Source of the DNA: Rhodospirillaceae bacterium
GTDB taxonomy: Bacteria > Pseudomonadota > Alphaproteobacteria > UBA8366
Direction of reading: 5' to 3'
Length of the DNA: 7,076 nucleotides
Assembly: GCA_002718015.1 (NCBI GenBank)
Contig: PBCW01000059.1
Span: forward strand, 1 to 7,076
Part shown: positions 1 to 6,197 of the stretch, piece after piece
Layout: each line of letters begins with the position of its first letter
Numbering within the stretch: the first letter of the stretch is position 1
The notes under the pieces: model-generated
The model's database searches: none
The model's input: only the letters and a program-made list of their open reading frames with translations
What the model was told of the DNA's origin: nothing
Position numbers and translations under genes: made by a program

Positions 1-41
1 GAGTAGAAAAGACCACGGCCAACCGTCAGCAAGAGGTCTCG

Positions 42-78
42 CGCCTTGTCGCAGGTTCGAGTCCTGCCTGCGGAGCCA
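42..78 (+). repeat. 3' fragment of a tRNA-Asn gene, copy 1 (candidate attachment site)
   Basis: This is the 3' half of a tRNA gene: variable loop, intact T-arm (GCAGG / TTCGAGT / CCTGC), the 3' acceptor strand CTGCGGA, discriminator G and an encoded CCA at 76-78. The ending resembles bacterial tRNA-Asn. A whole tRNA would start near position 3, but no matching TCCGCAG strand, D-arm or anticodon arm is there, so it is not functional alone. The similarity to copy 2 begins at base 42, just after the anticodon loop would end. That boundary is typical of tyrosine-recombinase attachment sites; this role is inferred. Confidence 0.75.
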
Positions 79-87
79 ATAAAATCA

Positions 88-127
88 GGGGCTTAGAGGA
101 AAACAAAAAAAATTTCTAATCCCTTTT
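88..127 (+). terminator. Weak candidate terminator after tRNA fragment copy 1
   Basis: The arms at 88-97 and 115-124 pair as five A/T-rich base pairs, one C-T mismatch, three G-C pairs and one G-T pair around a long A-rich loop. Bases 124-127 are TTTT. The pairing is imperfect and the loop is long, so this is weak. Confidence 0.25.
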
Positions 128-156
128 CTATAGCTGGGGGCACGTGGGAGGCAGAA

Positions 157-521
157 TTATTTGCAGTGTGACACCCTCTTGAGCCATTTCCTGACATTTT
201 CGTTCGGCAGCCGTTCTCGAAAATACCGTTCGCGTAGAGTTTCTATCGCCAGATAATATGAATCAACGACGTCTTTTCCCCAATTATAATCGTCACTTAA
301 GGTGCTTTGACACAGCTTGGTAACCGCACTGATTTGTTGAGCACAGCAATTTTTAGTTCGAATTTTATGTAACTCTCAACTTGATTAACGATGAGTTTCG
401 CCTCGTCTTGCGTCATTCCGTCACGCTTTACCGAAATCTCTGCAATCCGCCCGTTCGCTTGTGAACCAAATTTACAGAAACGACGTACTTTCGATACTAG
501 AAATAAATTTAAATCAACTCA
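157..521 (-). pseudogene. Possible degraded minus-strand gene split over two frames
   Basis: The 460 bases before the fasciclin gene hold no intact gene, but the minus strand carries two protein-like open stretches. One is open from 518 to 300 (73 codons) and includes KRDGMTQDEAKLIVNQV. The other is open from 375 to 160 (72 codons) and includes DDYNWGKDVVDSYYLAIE and LRERYFRERLP. They overlap in different frames between 300 and 375, as if one gene had suffered a frameshift there. The first frame has no good start before an internal ATG at 416-414. The first segment vaguely recalls small hypothetical accessory or phage proteins with a 'DGM-T-x-x-E-A' helix; I cannot name a family. Chance is not excluded. 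Confidence 0.3.
471..498 (+). promoter_or_regulatory. Candidate sigma-70 promoter for the fasciclin gene
   Basis: TTTACA (471-476, five of six matches to the -35 consensus) is followed after 16 bases by GATACT (493-498, four of six to the -10 consensus). It would start transcription near 505 and leave a leader of about 37 bases before the ATG at 542. This is based on consensus matching only. Confidence 0.35.
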
Positions 522-541
522 TTGAAAGAAAGTAGTTAAGA

Positions 542-1027
542 ATGAAAAAGTTTGGTCGGTTAAGCATTTTTGCTGTGTTTATGTTATTTGTAGCACCTGT
601 CGCCATCGCTGGTGGCCATAAAAAAGATATCGTGGATACTGCAGCGTCTAACAAACAGTTCTCCACGCTTGTCGCGGCAGTGAAGGCTGCTGGTCTAGTT
701 GAAACTCTCAAATCGAGCGGTCCGTTTACCGTTTTTGCTCCAACAAATGAAGCTTTTGCGGCGTTACCAAAGGGTACGTTGGAGAGTTTACTAAAGCCCG
801 AAAACAAAAACAAACTAGCAGCTATCCTCAAGCATCACGTTGTGAGTGGAAAAGTAATGGCATCAGACGTCACCGGGAAAAAACTATCACCAGCCACAGT
901 AAACGGGACTAAAATCGACATTGATGGCACTTCGGGCGTTACAGTTAGTGGTGCGAAAGTGGTTTCTGCAGATTTAATCACTACCAATGGTGTGATTCAC
1001 GTTATCGATAAGGTTCTACTCCCATAA
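542..1027 (+). CDS. Secreted fasciclin (FAS1) domain protein
   Basis: This 161-residue protein is a signal peptide plus a single FAS1 domain. Residues 1-23 are a classic Sec signal: KK near the start, a hydrophobic core, and a signal peptidase I site at AIA (21-23). The mature part carries the FAS1 H1 motif [17 protein letters not shown] (60-76), an HH at 98-99 where the family often has YH, and the H2 motif [13 protein letters not shown] at the C-terminus (149-161). Its length is normal for a bacterial one-domain FAS1 protein. These proteins are exported and often linked to adhesion or surface interactions, but the ligand is usually unknown. The ATG is preceded at about 10 bases by a weak purine-rich ribosome site (GAAAG). 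It stands alone: a candidate promoter lies upstream and a strong terminator downstream. Its neighbour is a convergent lipoprotein gene, so both products of this interval act outside the cytoplasm. Confidence 0.95.
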   Translation: MKKFGRLSIFAVFMLFVAPVAIAGGHKKDIVDTAASNKQFSTLVAAVKAAGLVETLKSSGPFTVFAPTNEAFAALPKGTLESLLKPENKNKLAAILKHHVVSGKVMASDVTGKKLSPATVNGTKIDIDGTSGVTVSGAKVVSADLITTNGVIHVIDKVLLP

Positions 1028-1053
1028 TTTGGCGTTATTTATATTGAGCTTAA

Positions 1054-1097
1054 TAACGAGGGCCCGGTAACACTCCGGCCCTCGTTAGAACTTTTTT
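1054..1097 (+). terminator. Rho-independent terminator of the fasciclin gene
   Basis: A perfect 11-base-pair stem (1054-1064 with 1077-1087) with a 12-base loop is followed by six T residues (1092-1097). It starts 27 bases after the stop codon. On the minus strand the hairpin is not followed by a T-run, so it probably does not stop the convergent gene efficiently. Confidence 0.88.
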
Positions 1098-1171
1098 CCA
1101 TGTGCCTATTTTTCCAGAACAACGTCCGCGCCGGGTTCTATAAAGGTTAAGACTTAGGAAGAAACACTTGG

Positions 1172-1966
1172 TTATTGCGTAAGCGTCCTGGCAATCCGGA
1201 ACCCGTTGCCGAAGGTGAAGTACCGCTCCGAGGCAACGGTGTTGCTGCGGTTAGCTGAACGGCGGAACAAAGGGTGTTGCCAGTCACCGCCCCGCAAGAC
1301 GCGCTTCTCACAATTACCTCCACTCGCACTCAACCATGCACTCCCATCAGTAGGGGCGTCTTTGTAAGTCTCATGCCAGCAGTCTTCTACCAACTCAGCG
1401 ACATTGCCTGCCGTGTCATGCACACCAAAGGCATTTGCACTGTATGAACCTACTGGACCTTTGCTTCTATCTGATCCTTTTATTTTGTACTTCGCCTTGA
1501 AACTATCAATCTCATCTCCCCAGGGATACTTCGTTGTGCTGACTGCACGTGCCATGTACTCCCACTCTGACTCACTCAGCAGGCGATACTCCTTACCAGT
1601 CTGCGCGCTCAGCTTCTTCACAAATGACTTTGCGTCATTCCAAGAAACCTTCTCCACTGGCCTCTTGGCACCCTTGAACTCGCTTGGGTTCTTGCCCATC
1701 ACAGCTTCCCACTCAGCCTGTGTTACCTCGTACTTGCCCACGGCAAAGCTGTAGCCTATCTTCACCTCGTGAACCGGCTTCTCGTCTCGGGTACCCTTAC
1801 CACCCATTTTGAATGAACCTGCTGGGATCACCACCATCTCTGGGCAGGTCTTGCAGTCCTTGAACACCGCGCCGGGTGCCATTGTGTCATCGCACCCCGC
1901 TAGCGGCAGCATCAAGATGGATAAAAGTCCCAAGGTTAACAGAGCGTACGAAAAACCTGATTTCAT
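1172..1966 (-). CDS. SUMF1/FGE-sulfatase-domain lipoprotein, probably not a formylglycine-generating enzyme
   Basis: This 264-residue protein is predicted to be a lipoprotein: an N-terminal hydrophobic stretch ends in the lipobox LAGC with Cys25 as the lipidated residue. It then shows the pattern of the formylglycine-generating enzyme (SUMF) fold: CPEMVVIPAGSFKMGG (41-56), VGKYEVTQAEWEAVM, PVEKVSWNDA, YRLLSESEWEYMARA, DTAGNVAELVEDCWHE, RGGDW (225-229) and a closing GFRIAR. True FGEs use a pair of cysteines shortly after the RGGS motif. Here residues 229-260 contain no cysteine, so catalytic oxidation of sulphatases is unlikely. Many bacterial members of this family are uncharacterised envelope proteins, and I infer a structural or binding role. 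Where relatives usually have GNVWEW, this has GNVAEL. The start ATG is preceded at about eight bases by AGGG. A TATAAA lies about 60 bases upstream without a convincing -35 box. It converges on the fasciclin gene. Confidence 0.92.
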   Translation of the reverse strand: MKSGFSYALLTLGLLSILMLPLAGCDDTMAPGAVFKDCKTCPEMVVIPAGSFKMGGKGTRDEKPVHEVKIGYSFAVGKYEVTQAEWEAVMGKNPSEFKGAKRPVEKVSWNDAKSFVKKLSAQTGKEYRLLSESEWEYMARAVSTTKYPWGDEIDSFKAKYKIKGSDRSKGPVGSYSANAFGVHDTAGNVAELVEDCWHETYKDAPTDGSAWLSASGGNCEKRVLRGGDWQHPLFRRSANRSNTVASERYFTFGNGFRIARTLTQ

Positions 1967-2206
1967 TTATTTGGCCCTACTAGCTGTTATGAGGTGCTTG
2001 ATGACTACTGTTTCATTTATTCGGGTTTTATACAGCATCCCATGACTGAAGTACTGTTGGGAGAGGTGCCGGCAGTGGCCATTTAAAGTGTTTCGGTTGG
2101 GTGTCTCATAGGGATGTGTAATATGTATGGTAGATTTTAGGTATTTGTGAAGTGAGAGCTCACTCTTAGGCCCCTCTTGAAGCACCGACTTATCGAACTT
2201 CCTCAA
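1967..2206. other. Non-coding leader region of the SUMF-like gene
   Basis: I see no credible gene here. It contains a minus-strand TATAAA (2032-2027) that might serve as a -10 box for the lipoprotein gene, and a small dyad AGTGAG-AG-CTCACT at 2151-2164. A minus-strand frame that runs from the terminator through the tRNA fragment into this region is an artefact of reading antisense to tRNA sequence. Confidence 0.4.
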
Positions 2207-2243
2207 CGCCTTGTCGCAGGTCCGAGACCTGCCCGCGGAGCCA
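2207..2243 (+). repeat. 3' fragment of a tRNA-Asn gene, copy 2 (candidate attachment site)
   Basis: This has the same architecture as copy 1: T-stem GCAGG/CCTGC, acceptor strand CCGCGGA, discriminator G and CCA at 2241-2243. It differs from copy 1 at three bases. The T-loop reads TCCGAGA, so the near-universal second T and the usual loop end are changed, a sign that it no longer serves as a tRNA. No 5' half is found upstream: the place where TCCGCGG should be (near 2168) does not match. The similarity continues a few bases past the CCA (AATAAAA in copy 1 against AATTAAAA here). Confidence 0.75.
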
Positions 2244-2253
2244 ATTAAAACGC

Positions 2254-2286
2254 GCACTTGGCGCAAAATGCGCTAAGTGCTTTTTT
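2254..2286 (+). terminator. Strong terminator next to tRNA fragment copy 2
   Basis: A 12-base-pair stem (2254-2265 with 2269-2280, one G-T pair) with an AAA loop is followed by six T residues (2281-2286). It lies 10 bases after the CCA, the usual place for a tRNA gene's own terminator, and no protein gene on the plus strand ends here. I infer it is the original tRNA-Asn terminator. Read on the minus strand the hairpin is followed by a short T-run, so it may also end the transporter transcript that stops at 2327. Confidence 0.88.
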
Positions 2287-2288
2287 GT

Positions 2289-2312
2289 GCTGGGCATTTC
2301 GGCAAACCCAGC
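2289..2312. repeat. Hairpin between the tRNA terminator and the transporter gene
   Basis: GCTGGG (2289-2294) and CCCAGC (2307-2312) form a perfect six-base-pair stem around a 12-base loop. It has no T-run on either strand. It lies just past the 3' end of the minus-strand transporter gene and could stabilise that transcript's end together with the stronger hairpin next to it. Confidence 0.4.
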
Positions 2313-2326
2313 TAGTAGGTTTACTT

Positions 2327-3565
2327 TTACTTTTCGACTTTGGGACCAATGCAGGTTTCCTCACCTGCTAAAAACCCGAAATATCGTATTTGGGCTGCAA
2401 CAATCATGCAAGCACCGATAAATAAAACCGCAATAATGATAAAACTCACCTCTATTCCCCACCACTCCGCCATAAACCCCATCACAATCGGCACAATTAT
2501 GTTTGAAAAGCGGTTAACAGTATTGCGAAGCCCTACTGCTGCACCTTGCTGTTTATCATTAATAGCACGAGATAGAATTGAAAAAATAAGTGGCTGATTT
2601 ATGCCCTGAGCAAAACCACGCGCGGCAGTAGCTGTAATTAGCAAGGTCATCACTCCAGCAATCAAAGGTGTCAGACAAATAAGGAATATTGCACTCGCGA
2701 CAAATAAAATTACTAGCCAATGTGCATTCGCGCGAGCGGCAAACCAGCCTGCAGTCAGGCTACCAAGACCTACAAACACTTCTGCTAGACCCGTTAAAAA
2801 CCCAATTATTGTTCCGGAAATCCCGATTTGATTAAGGTAAACGACAAAAAATGAGGCTTGGATAGCACCCGGACAATTTCGGAATACCGTTAAAAGCAAA
2901 ACGAAAGAAACGGTTGGAATAGCGGCTAACGAAAGAGCCCTCATGAATTCTTTTCGACGCGACAAAAGATCTGAGCACGATGTTTTGCCTCTCTTTTTTG
3001 GTTGCGTCCCCGACGGAATAAATAAAACCGATATAACAGTTAAAACCCCCCACAAACTGATAGTGATAAAGGTAGGCCCGCTTCCAAAATGATGCCAGAT
3101 GAGACCAATAATAAAAGGACCAAAAAAATTACCAAACCGGGTCACAAAACTGTATCGGCCCAGTACTGCAGGATCGCCTTTCGAGAACCGATTTATGGAA
3201 GTCTGCCCGCTGGCCATTGCAAGGGTAGTGATCAAACCACTAAGCAATTGTAGCACCACCAAACCCCAGAACCATCCAGCAAATGGGTAAAACAGTGGTA
3301 ATATCGCTGCTGCCAGTCCTACCCAAAAACCAACTAACCGAACACCCAAGCGATCCATCAAAATACCGCCATGAACAGAAAAAAGTACAGGCAACGCGGA
3401 GCGAGCTGCCACCACTAAACCAATTTCACTAGGGTTGAGCCCCACGAATACTGAGAAAAGTGGAATGATTACCCCCATCATATCCCACTGCCCGCCAGAA
3501 AATAGTCCCAACGAATATGTAGCGTAAAGCCTAGGTGTCTTAGTTGGTGAGATTTGTTGTCCCAT
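2327..3565 (-). CDS. Major facilitator superfamily (MFS) transporter
   Basis: This 412-residue inner-membrane protein is nearly all hydrophobic segments, consistent with 12 transmembrane helices in two halves joined by a basic cytoplasmic loop around residues 188-206 (PKKRGKT, SRRKE). The MFS signature motif A is clear between helices 2 and 3: G67-x-L69-x-D71-R72-x-G74-x-R76. A helix 4-5 stretch GNFFGPFIIG resembles motif C of the drug/proton antiporter branch. The second half has the repeat-related VGLRNTVNRF and VPIVMGF. These features mark a secondary transporter, probably proton-coupled, but the substrate cannot be read from the sequence. The length is normal. The ATG at 3565 has only a poor ribosome site, and a spaced inverted repeat lies 11 to 63 bases upstream of it. 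It faces away from the methyltransferase gene and its 3' end meets the tRNA-associated terminator. Confidence 0.93.
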   Translation of the reverse strand: MGQQISPTKTPRLYATYSLGLFSGGQWDMMGVIIPLFSVFVGLNPSEIGLVVAARSALPVLFSVHGGILMDRLGVRLVGFWVGLAAAILPLFYPFAGWFWGLVVLQLLSGLITTLAMASGQTSINRFSKGDPAVLGRYSFVTRFGNFFGPFIIGLIWHHFGSGPTFITISLWGVLTVISVLFIPSGTQPKKRGKTSCSDLLSRRKEFMRALSLAAIPTVSFVLLLTVFRNCPGAIQASFFVVYLNQIGISGTIIGFLTGLAEVFVGLGSLTAGWFAARANAHWLVILFVASAIFLICLTPLIAGVMTLLITATAARGFAQGINQPLIFSILSRAINDKQQGAAVGLRNTVNRFSNIIVPIVMGFMAEWWGIEVSFIIIAVLFIGACMIVAAQIRYFGFLAGEETCIGPKVEK

Positions 3566-3575
3566 TACTAATTTA

Positions 3576-3628
3576 CACTACATACGTTGTTTTGCCGAAC
3601 CTCTACACAGGTAAATGCGTATGTTGTG
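3576..3628. promoter_or_regulatory. Spaced inverted repeat upstream of the MFS gene
   Basis: CACTACATACG (3576-3586) and CGTATGTTGTG (3618-3628) are inverted copies matching at 10 of 11 bases. Equivalent points in the arms are about 42 bases apart, close to four helical turns. The near arm lies 11 bases upstream of the transporter start codon. This would suit a regulator binding two half-sites or looping DNA; no regulator gene is in the window. Confidence 0.35.
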
Positions 3629-3646
3629 ACAAAACCTTTCCTCACA

Positions 3647-3790
3647 ATGCAAGAAAATGCCAAGATTAATTTATACTATGAGGATCCAAACATCAGAAAT
3701 AAGCGCTATACAAAATCATTTTCTGGAATGGCATTGCTGTCTATGATTTTGGACCGTCCTATCACGGAGTATCTGGTTTCGAAATATTGA
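3647..3790 (+). pseudogene. Small ORF, possibly a remnant of an alpha/beta-hydrolase gene
   Basis: An ATG at 3647 opens a frame of 47 residues (an in-frame ATG at 3587 would give 67). The start AKINLYYED resembles the first strand of alpha/beta-hydrolases, and the end ITEYLVSKY resembles the segment just before the second strand. Between them the expected HG oxyanion motif is missing, and nothing follows the stop that restores a hydrolase. It may be a decayed 5' end or a chance resemblance. No ribosome site is evident. Confidence 0.25.
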
Positions 3791-3841
3791 TTAGCATTAT
3801 TTTTTTGCACCGATGGGCTGAAAAAAACCCGAATTAATCGG

Positions 3842-3857
3842 CCCCTTGACTAAGGGG
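3842..3857 (+). repeat. Short hairpin ahead of the methyltransferase gene
   Basis: CCCCTT-GACT-AAGGGG forms a perfect six-base-pair stem with a four-base loop, 24 bases before the chosen ATG. The TTG in this hairpin could be read as an upstream start, but it has no ribosome site. No T-run follows, so it is not a standard terminator. It may affect translation of the gene. Confidence 0.4.
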
Positions 3858-3881
3858 TGCCCTAAGACCACTTTCTTTATC

Positions 3882-4511
3882 ATGGACTACATTATGCCCT
3901 CGGAAGCTTTTAAGCGTATAGATGAGTCAGACGATGAAATTTTCTACAGTGAACCAAGACTGGTTAAGCATATCGATGAAATAGCCTGTACAGCATTAAC
4001 CACTTATCTGAGTTCGATACTACTTCCAAACAGCCAGGTTCTTGATTTAATGGCAAGTTGTGCCTCTCATCTACCTGAGGAAATAGACTACGGCGGTGTA
4101 GTCGGTCTTGGAATGAACCAAACTGAGTTAGACAATAATCCTCAACTCACTAGCAGTTTGGTTCAAAATCTTGCTACCAATACCAAACTGCCTTTCCATG
4201 ACTGTTTTTTCAACATTTGTTTGATAACAGTCTCAGTGCAATATCTTATTCACCCTATTGCTATTTTTAATGAGATTGCGCGCGTACTAATTCCAGGCAG
4301 TCCATGCATTGTCTCATTTTCGAATCGCTGTTTCCCAACTAAAGCTGTCGCTATTTGGCACCAACTCACAAATACAGGGCACACCAAACTTGTTGGTCAG
4401 TATTTTGAAGCTACTCAAAAATTTGAACCATATACGGTTCGTGATATTTCTCCAGTTGAGGGCGAGGGAGATCCATTGTTCGTAGTGTGCGCAAAAACAC
4501 AGCCGGTCTAA
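3882..4511 (+). CDS. SAM-dependent methyltransferase-like protein (type 11 related)
   Basis: This protein of 209 residues from the ATG at 3882 resembles a conserved family of small class I methyltransferase-like proteins. Visible family blocks are DESDDEIFYSEPRLVKHID (14-32), VLDLMASCASHLPEE (53-67, the motif I strand and loop), VVGLGMNQTELDNNP (73-87), LPFHDCFFNICLITVSVQYL (103-122) and SFSNRCFPTKAVAIW (145-159). Motif I lacks the usual G-x-G-x-G and has D-L-M-A-S instead; to my knowledge that is normal for this family, whose substrate is unknown. It should be cytoplasmic. The start is uncertain: an in-frame TTG at 3846 would add 12 residues and an ATG at 3894 would remove four. None has a good ribosome site, and the family-like sequence begins only around residue 9. 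It is divergent from the MFS gene and separated from the next gene by 163 bases, so it is probably transcribed alone. Confidence 0.85.
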   Translation: MDYIMPSEAFKRIDESDDEIFYSEPRLVKHIDEIACTALTTYLSSILLPNSQVLDLMASCASHLPEEIDYGGVVGLGMNQTELDNNPQLTSSLVQNLATNTKLPFHDCFFNICLITVSVQYLIHPIAIFNEIARVLIPGSPCIVSFSNRCFPTKAVAIWHQLTNTGHTKLVGQYFEATQKFEPYTVRDISPVEGEGDPLFVVCAKTQPV

Positions 4512-4663
4512 AATATCACCATCAGGTAGATTGTATCCTGTAAAACTGCTACTTGGGTTTGCCGGTAGCGATTTTTTACGCTTTTTTATTTTCCACGAGT
4601 AGGGAGAATATGCTGATCATAATACCTATACAAGCGTATTTCGGTGCAAATAGCCAACGCCAT

Positions 4664-4672
4664 GAGGGAAGA
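4664..4672 (+). promoter_or_regulatory. Ribosome binding site of the transhydrogenase-like gene
   Basis: GAGGGAAGA lies directly before the ATG at 4675, with the GAGGG core six bases away. It supports this start and is the clearest ribosome site in the window. Confidence 0.6.
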
Positions 4673-4674
4673 AT

Positions 4675-6087
4675 ATGAGCAATAAAAATTTTGATTTAAT
4701 TGTGATCGGATCTGGGCCCGGTGGAGAAAAAGGTGCTGCCCAAGCTGCATACTTCGGCAAAAGCGTGGCCATTATCGAAAGAGAGAGTGTTCCGGGCGGA
4801 GCTGCCGCGAACACCGGAACACTTCCCTCCAAAACACTGCGTGAGTCAGCCCTCTACTTGTCTGGCTTTCGGCAGAGAGAACTTCATGGCGTAGACACTC
4901 AAATCAACAAAACGGTTACAGCCCGAGACTTTCTTTTTCATGAACGTTTTGTAGTCCAAAGCGAACATCAACGGATAAGCGAAAATATTGAAAGACATGG
5001 CATTACATATTTTGAAGGGAATGCTTCATTTGTCGATCAACATACTGTTAGAGTGAGATCATCAAAAAAAACTGAAATTTCTATTTCGGGCGATGTAATC
5101 CTTATTGCTACTGGCTCCAGCCCCTATCACCCTCCAGTATTTCCGTTCGATGATCCACGTGTGTATGACTCCGACACCATTCTCGCGCTGGACAAACTTC
5201 CTTCCACTATGTTGATAGCCGGCGGTGGCGTGATTGGATGCGAGTACGCGTGCATGTTTTCGGCTCTTGGCATTGATGTGTCCCTCGTTGAGGGGCGCGA
5301 GCAATTATTAAGTTTTATGGACTCTGAAGTTTCCGACACACTAACCAGATGTATGCGCAATATGGGCGTAGAACTATGCATGCCAGAAGAAATTGAAAGC
5401 GTAAAGGCAGGGGGAGATTTAACGGTTAACCTCAAAACGGGGCGCTCAATTAAAGTTGATGCGCTTATGGCAGCTACTGGCCGTAACGGCAATACAGGTG
5501 ATCTTGGTTTAGAAAATATACAATTAAAGACTGGGTCTCGAGGGCAATTGAAAGTAAATGGTACTTATCAAACTGCTTTGCCTCATATCTATGCGGTGGG
5601 CGATGTAATTGGTTTTCCAGCATTAGCATCAACATCAATGGAACAAGCACGTGTAGCCATGGTTCATGCCTTTGATCTGGAATATAAAACTGAACTAGCC
5701 AATATCCTGCCCTACGGAATTTACACTATTCCTGAATGTTCGATGGCAGGCTTCTCAGAAGAAGACCTTAATAGAGATAACATCGCCTACGTTACAGGTC
5801 GCGCAACATATCAAAACAATGCACGGGGACAAATCATCGGCGACCAAGACGGCTTTTTAAAGTTGCTGTTCCGAGAAGAAGACATGAAGCTATTGGGAGT
5901 GCATGCAATTGGTGAAACGGCCAGTGAATTGATACACGTAGGCTTAACCGCACTTTTGGTCGGAGCAGGCGCCGAGTTGTTCATTCAAACTTGCTATAAT
6001 TATCCTACCCTCAGCGAGATGTATAAATACGCGACATATGATGCTCTTGGAAAACGTGATAAACGTCGACAATTAGCGGCAGAGTAG
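4675..6087 (+). CDS. sthA: Si-specific NAD(P)+ transhydrogenase-like flavoprotein (SthA family)
   Basis: This 470-residue FAD protein has the glutathione reductase/lipoamide dehydrogenase fold. SthA enzymes move hydride between NADPH and NAD+ in the cytoplasm and balance the two cofactor pools. The FAD site is IGSGPGG (11-17) with E35 at the end of the second strand. ATGS (145-148) follows, then the second dinucleotide motif GGGVIGCE (183-190) with E206, the FAD motif YAVGDVIG (306-313) and the dimerisation domain. The redox disulphide of lipoamide dehydrogenase (C-x4-C) is replaced by A44 and T49 in GGAAANTGTLPSK, and the C-terminal His of the HPT motif is Tyr in NYPTLSE (442-448). The Thr and Tyr changes are typical of SthA, which separates it from lipoamide dehydrogenase and mercuric reductase. 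SthA usually keeps the first cysteine, so Ala44 is unusual. E206 might favour NAD(H) at that site. It has its own ribosome site, 163 bases after the methyltransferase, and converges on selU. Confidence 0.88.
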   Translation: MSNKNFDLIVIGSGPGGEKGAAQAAYFGKSVAIIERESVPGGAAANTGTLPSKTLRESALYLSGFRQRELHGVDTQINKTVTARDFLFHERFVVQSEHQRISENIERHGITYFEGNASFVDQHTVRVRSSKKTEISISGDVILIATGSSPYHPPVFPFDDPRVYDSDTILALDKLPSTMLIAGGGVIGCEYACMFSALGIDVSLVEGREQLLSFMDSEVSDTLTRCMRNMGVELCMPEEIESVKAGGDLTVNLKTGRSIKVDALMAATGRNGNTGDLGLENIQLKTGSRGQLKVNGTYQTALPHIYAVGDVIGFPALASTSMEQARVAMVHAFDLEYKTELANILPYGIYTIPECSMAGFSEEDLNRDNIAYVTGRATYQNNARGQIIGDQDGFLKLLFREEDMKLLGVHAIGETASELIHVGLTALLVGAGAELFIQTCYNYPTLSEMYKYATYDALGKRDKRRQLAAE

Positions 6088-6197
6088 ACGCTTTTATTTT
6101 CAGCCACTGTAAATTCAAGAAGGCAGTTAGATTATTCAGATGAACGCAGCTGCTTTGGTGCTAGATTGCACGACATGTAGAGATTTTGTTCTTGCAA

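Larger units (their letters stand above)
42..2243. mobile_element. Possible cassette bounded by two tRNA-Asn 3' fragments
   Basis: Two direct 37-base tRNA-Asn 3' fragments, 34 of 37 identical, enclose about 2.1 kb. The interval holds a degraded reading frame, a secreted fasciclin protein and an SUMF-like lipoprotein. Direct tRNA 3' end repeats are the usual footprint of integration into a tRNA gene. There is no integrase, excisionase or transposase between the repeats. The segment would therefore have to be mobilised in trans, be part of a larger element reaching left of the window, or be a decayed remnant. The repeats have diverged at three positions, which suggests an old event. Confidence 0.35.

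Noticed and set aside
3..78. Complete tRNA gene ending at the CCA of copy 1
   Set aside because: No acceptor 5' strand complementary to CTGCGGA, no D-arm and no anticodon arm are present in the required 76-base span.
1967..2266. Minus-strand 99-codon frame beginning in the terminator and reading antisense through the tRNA fragment
   Set aside because: Its start (GSAGRSRTCD) is the typical artefact of translating the reverse complement of a tRNA 3' end. The start codon lies inside the terminator stem, and the rest shows no protein-like pattern.
4563..4590. T-rich hairpin (AGCG ... CGCT followed by T-run) as a terminator of the methyltransferase gene
   Set aside because: The stem has only four base pairs with a T-rich loop, so the T-run alone makes it look like a terminator.
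5062..5492. Minus-strand frames inside the transhydrogenase-like gene
   Set aside because: They are antisense shadows of a well-supported coding region.
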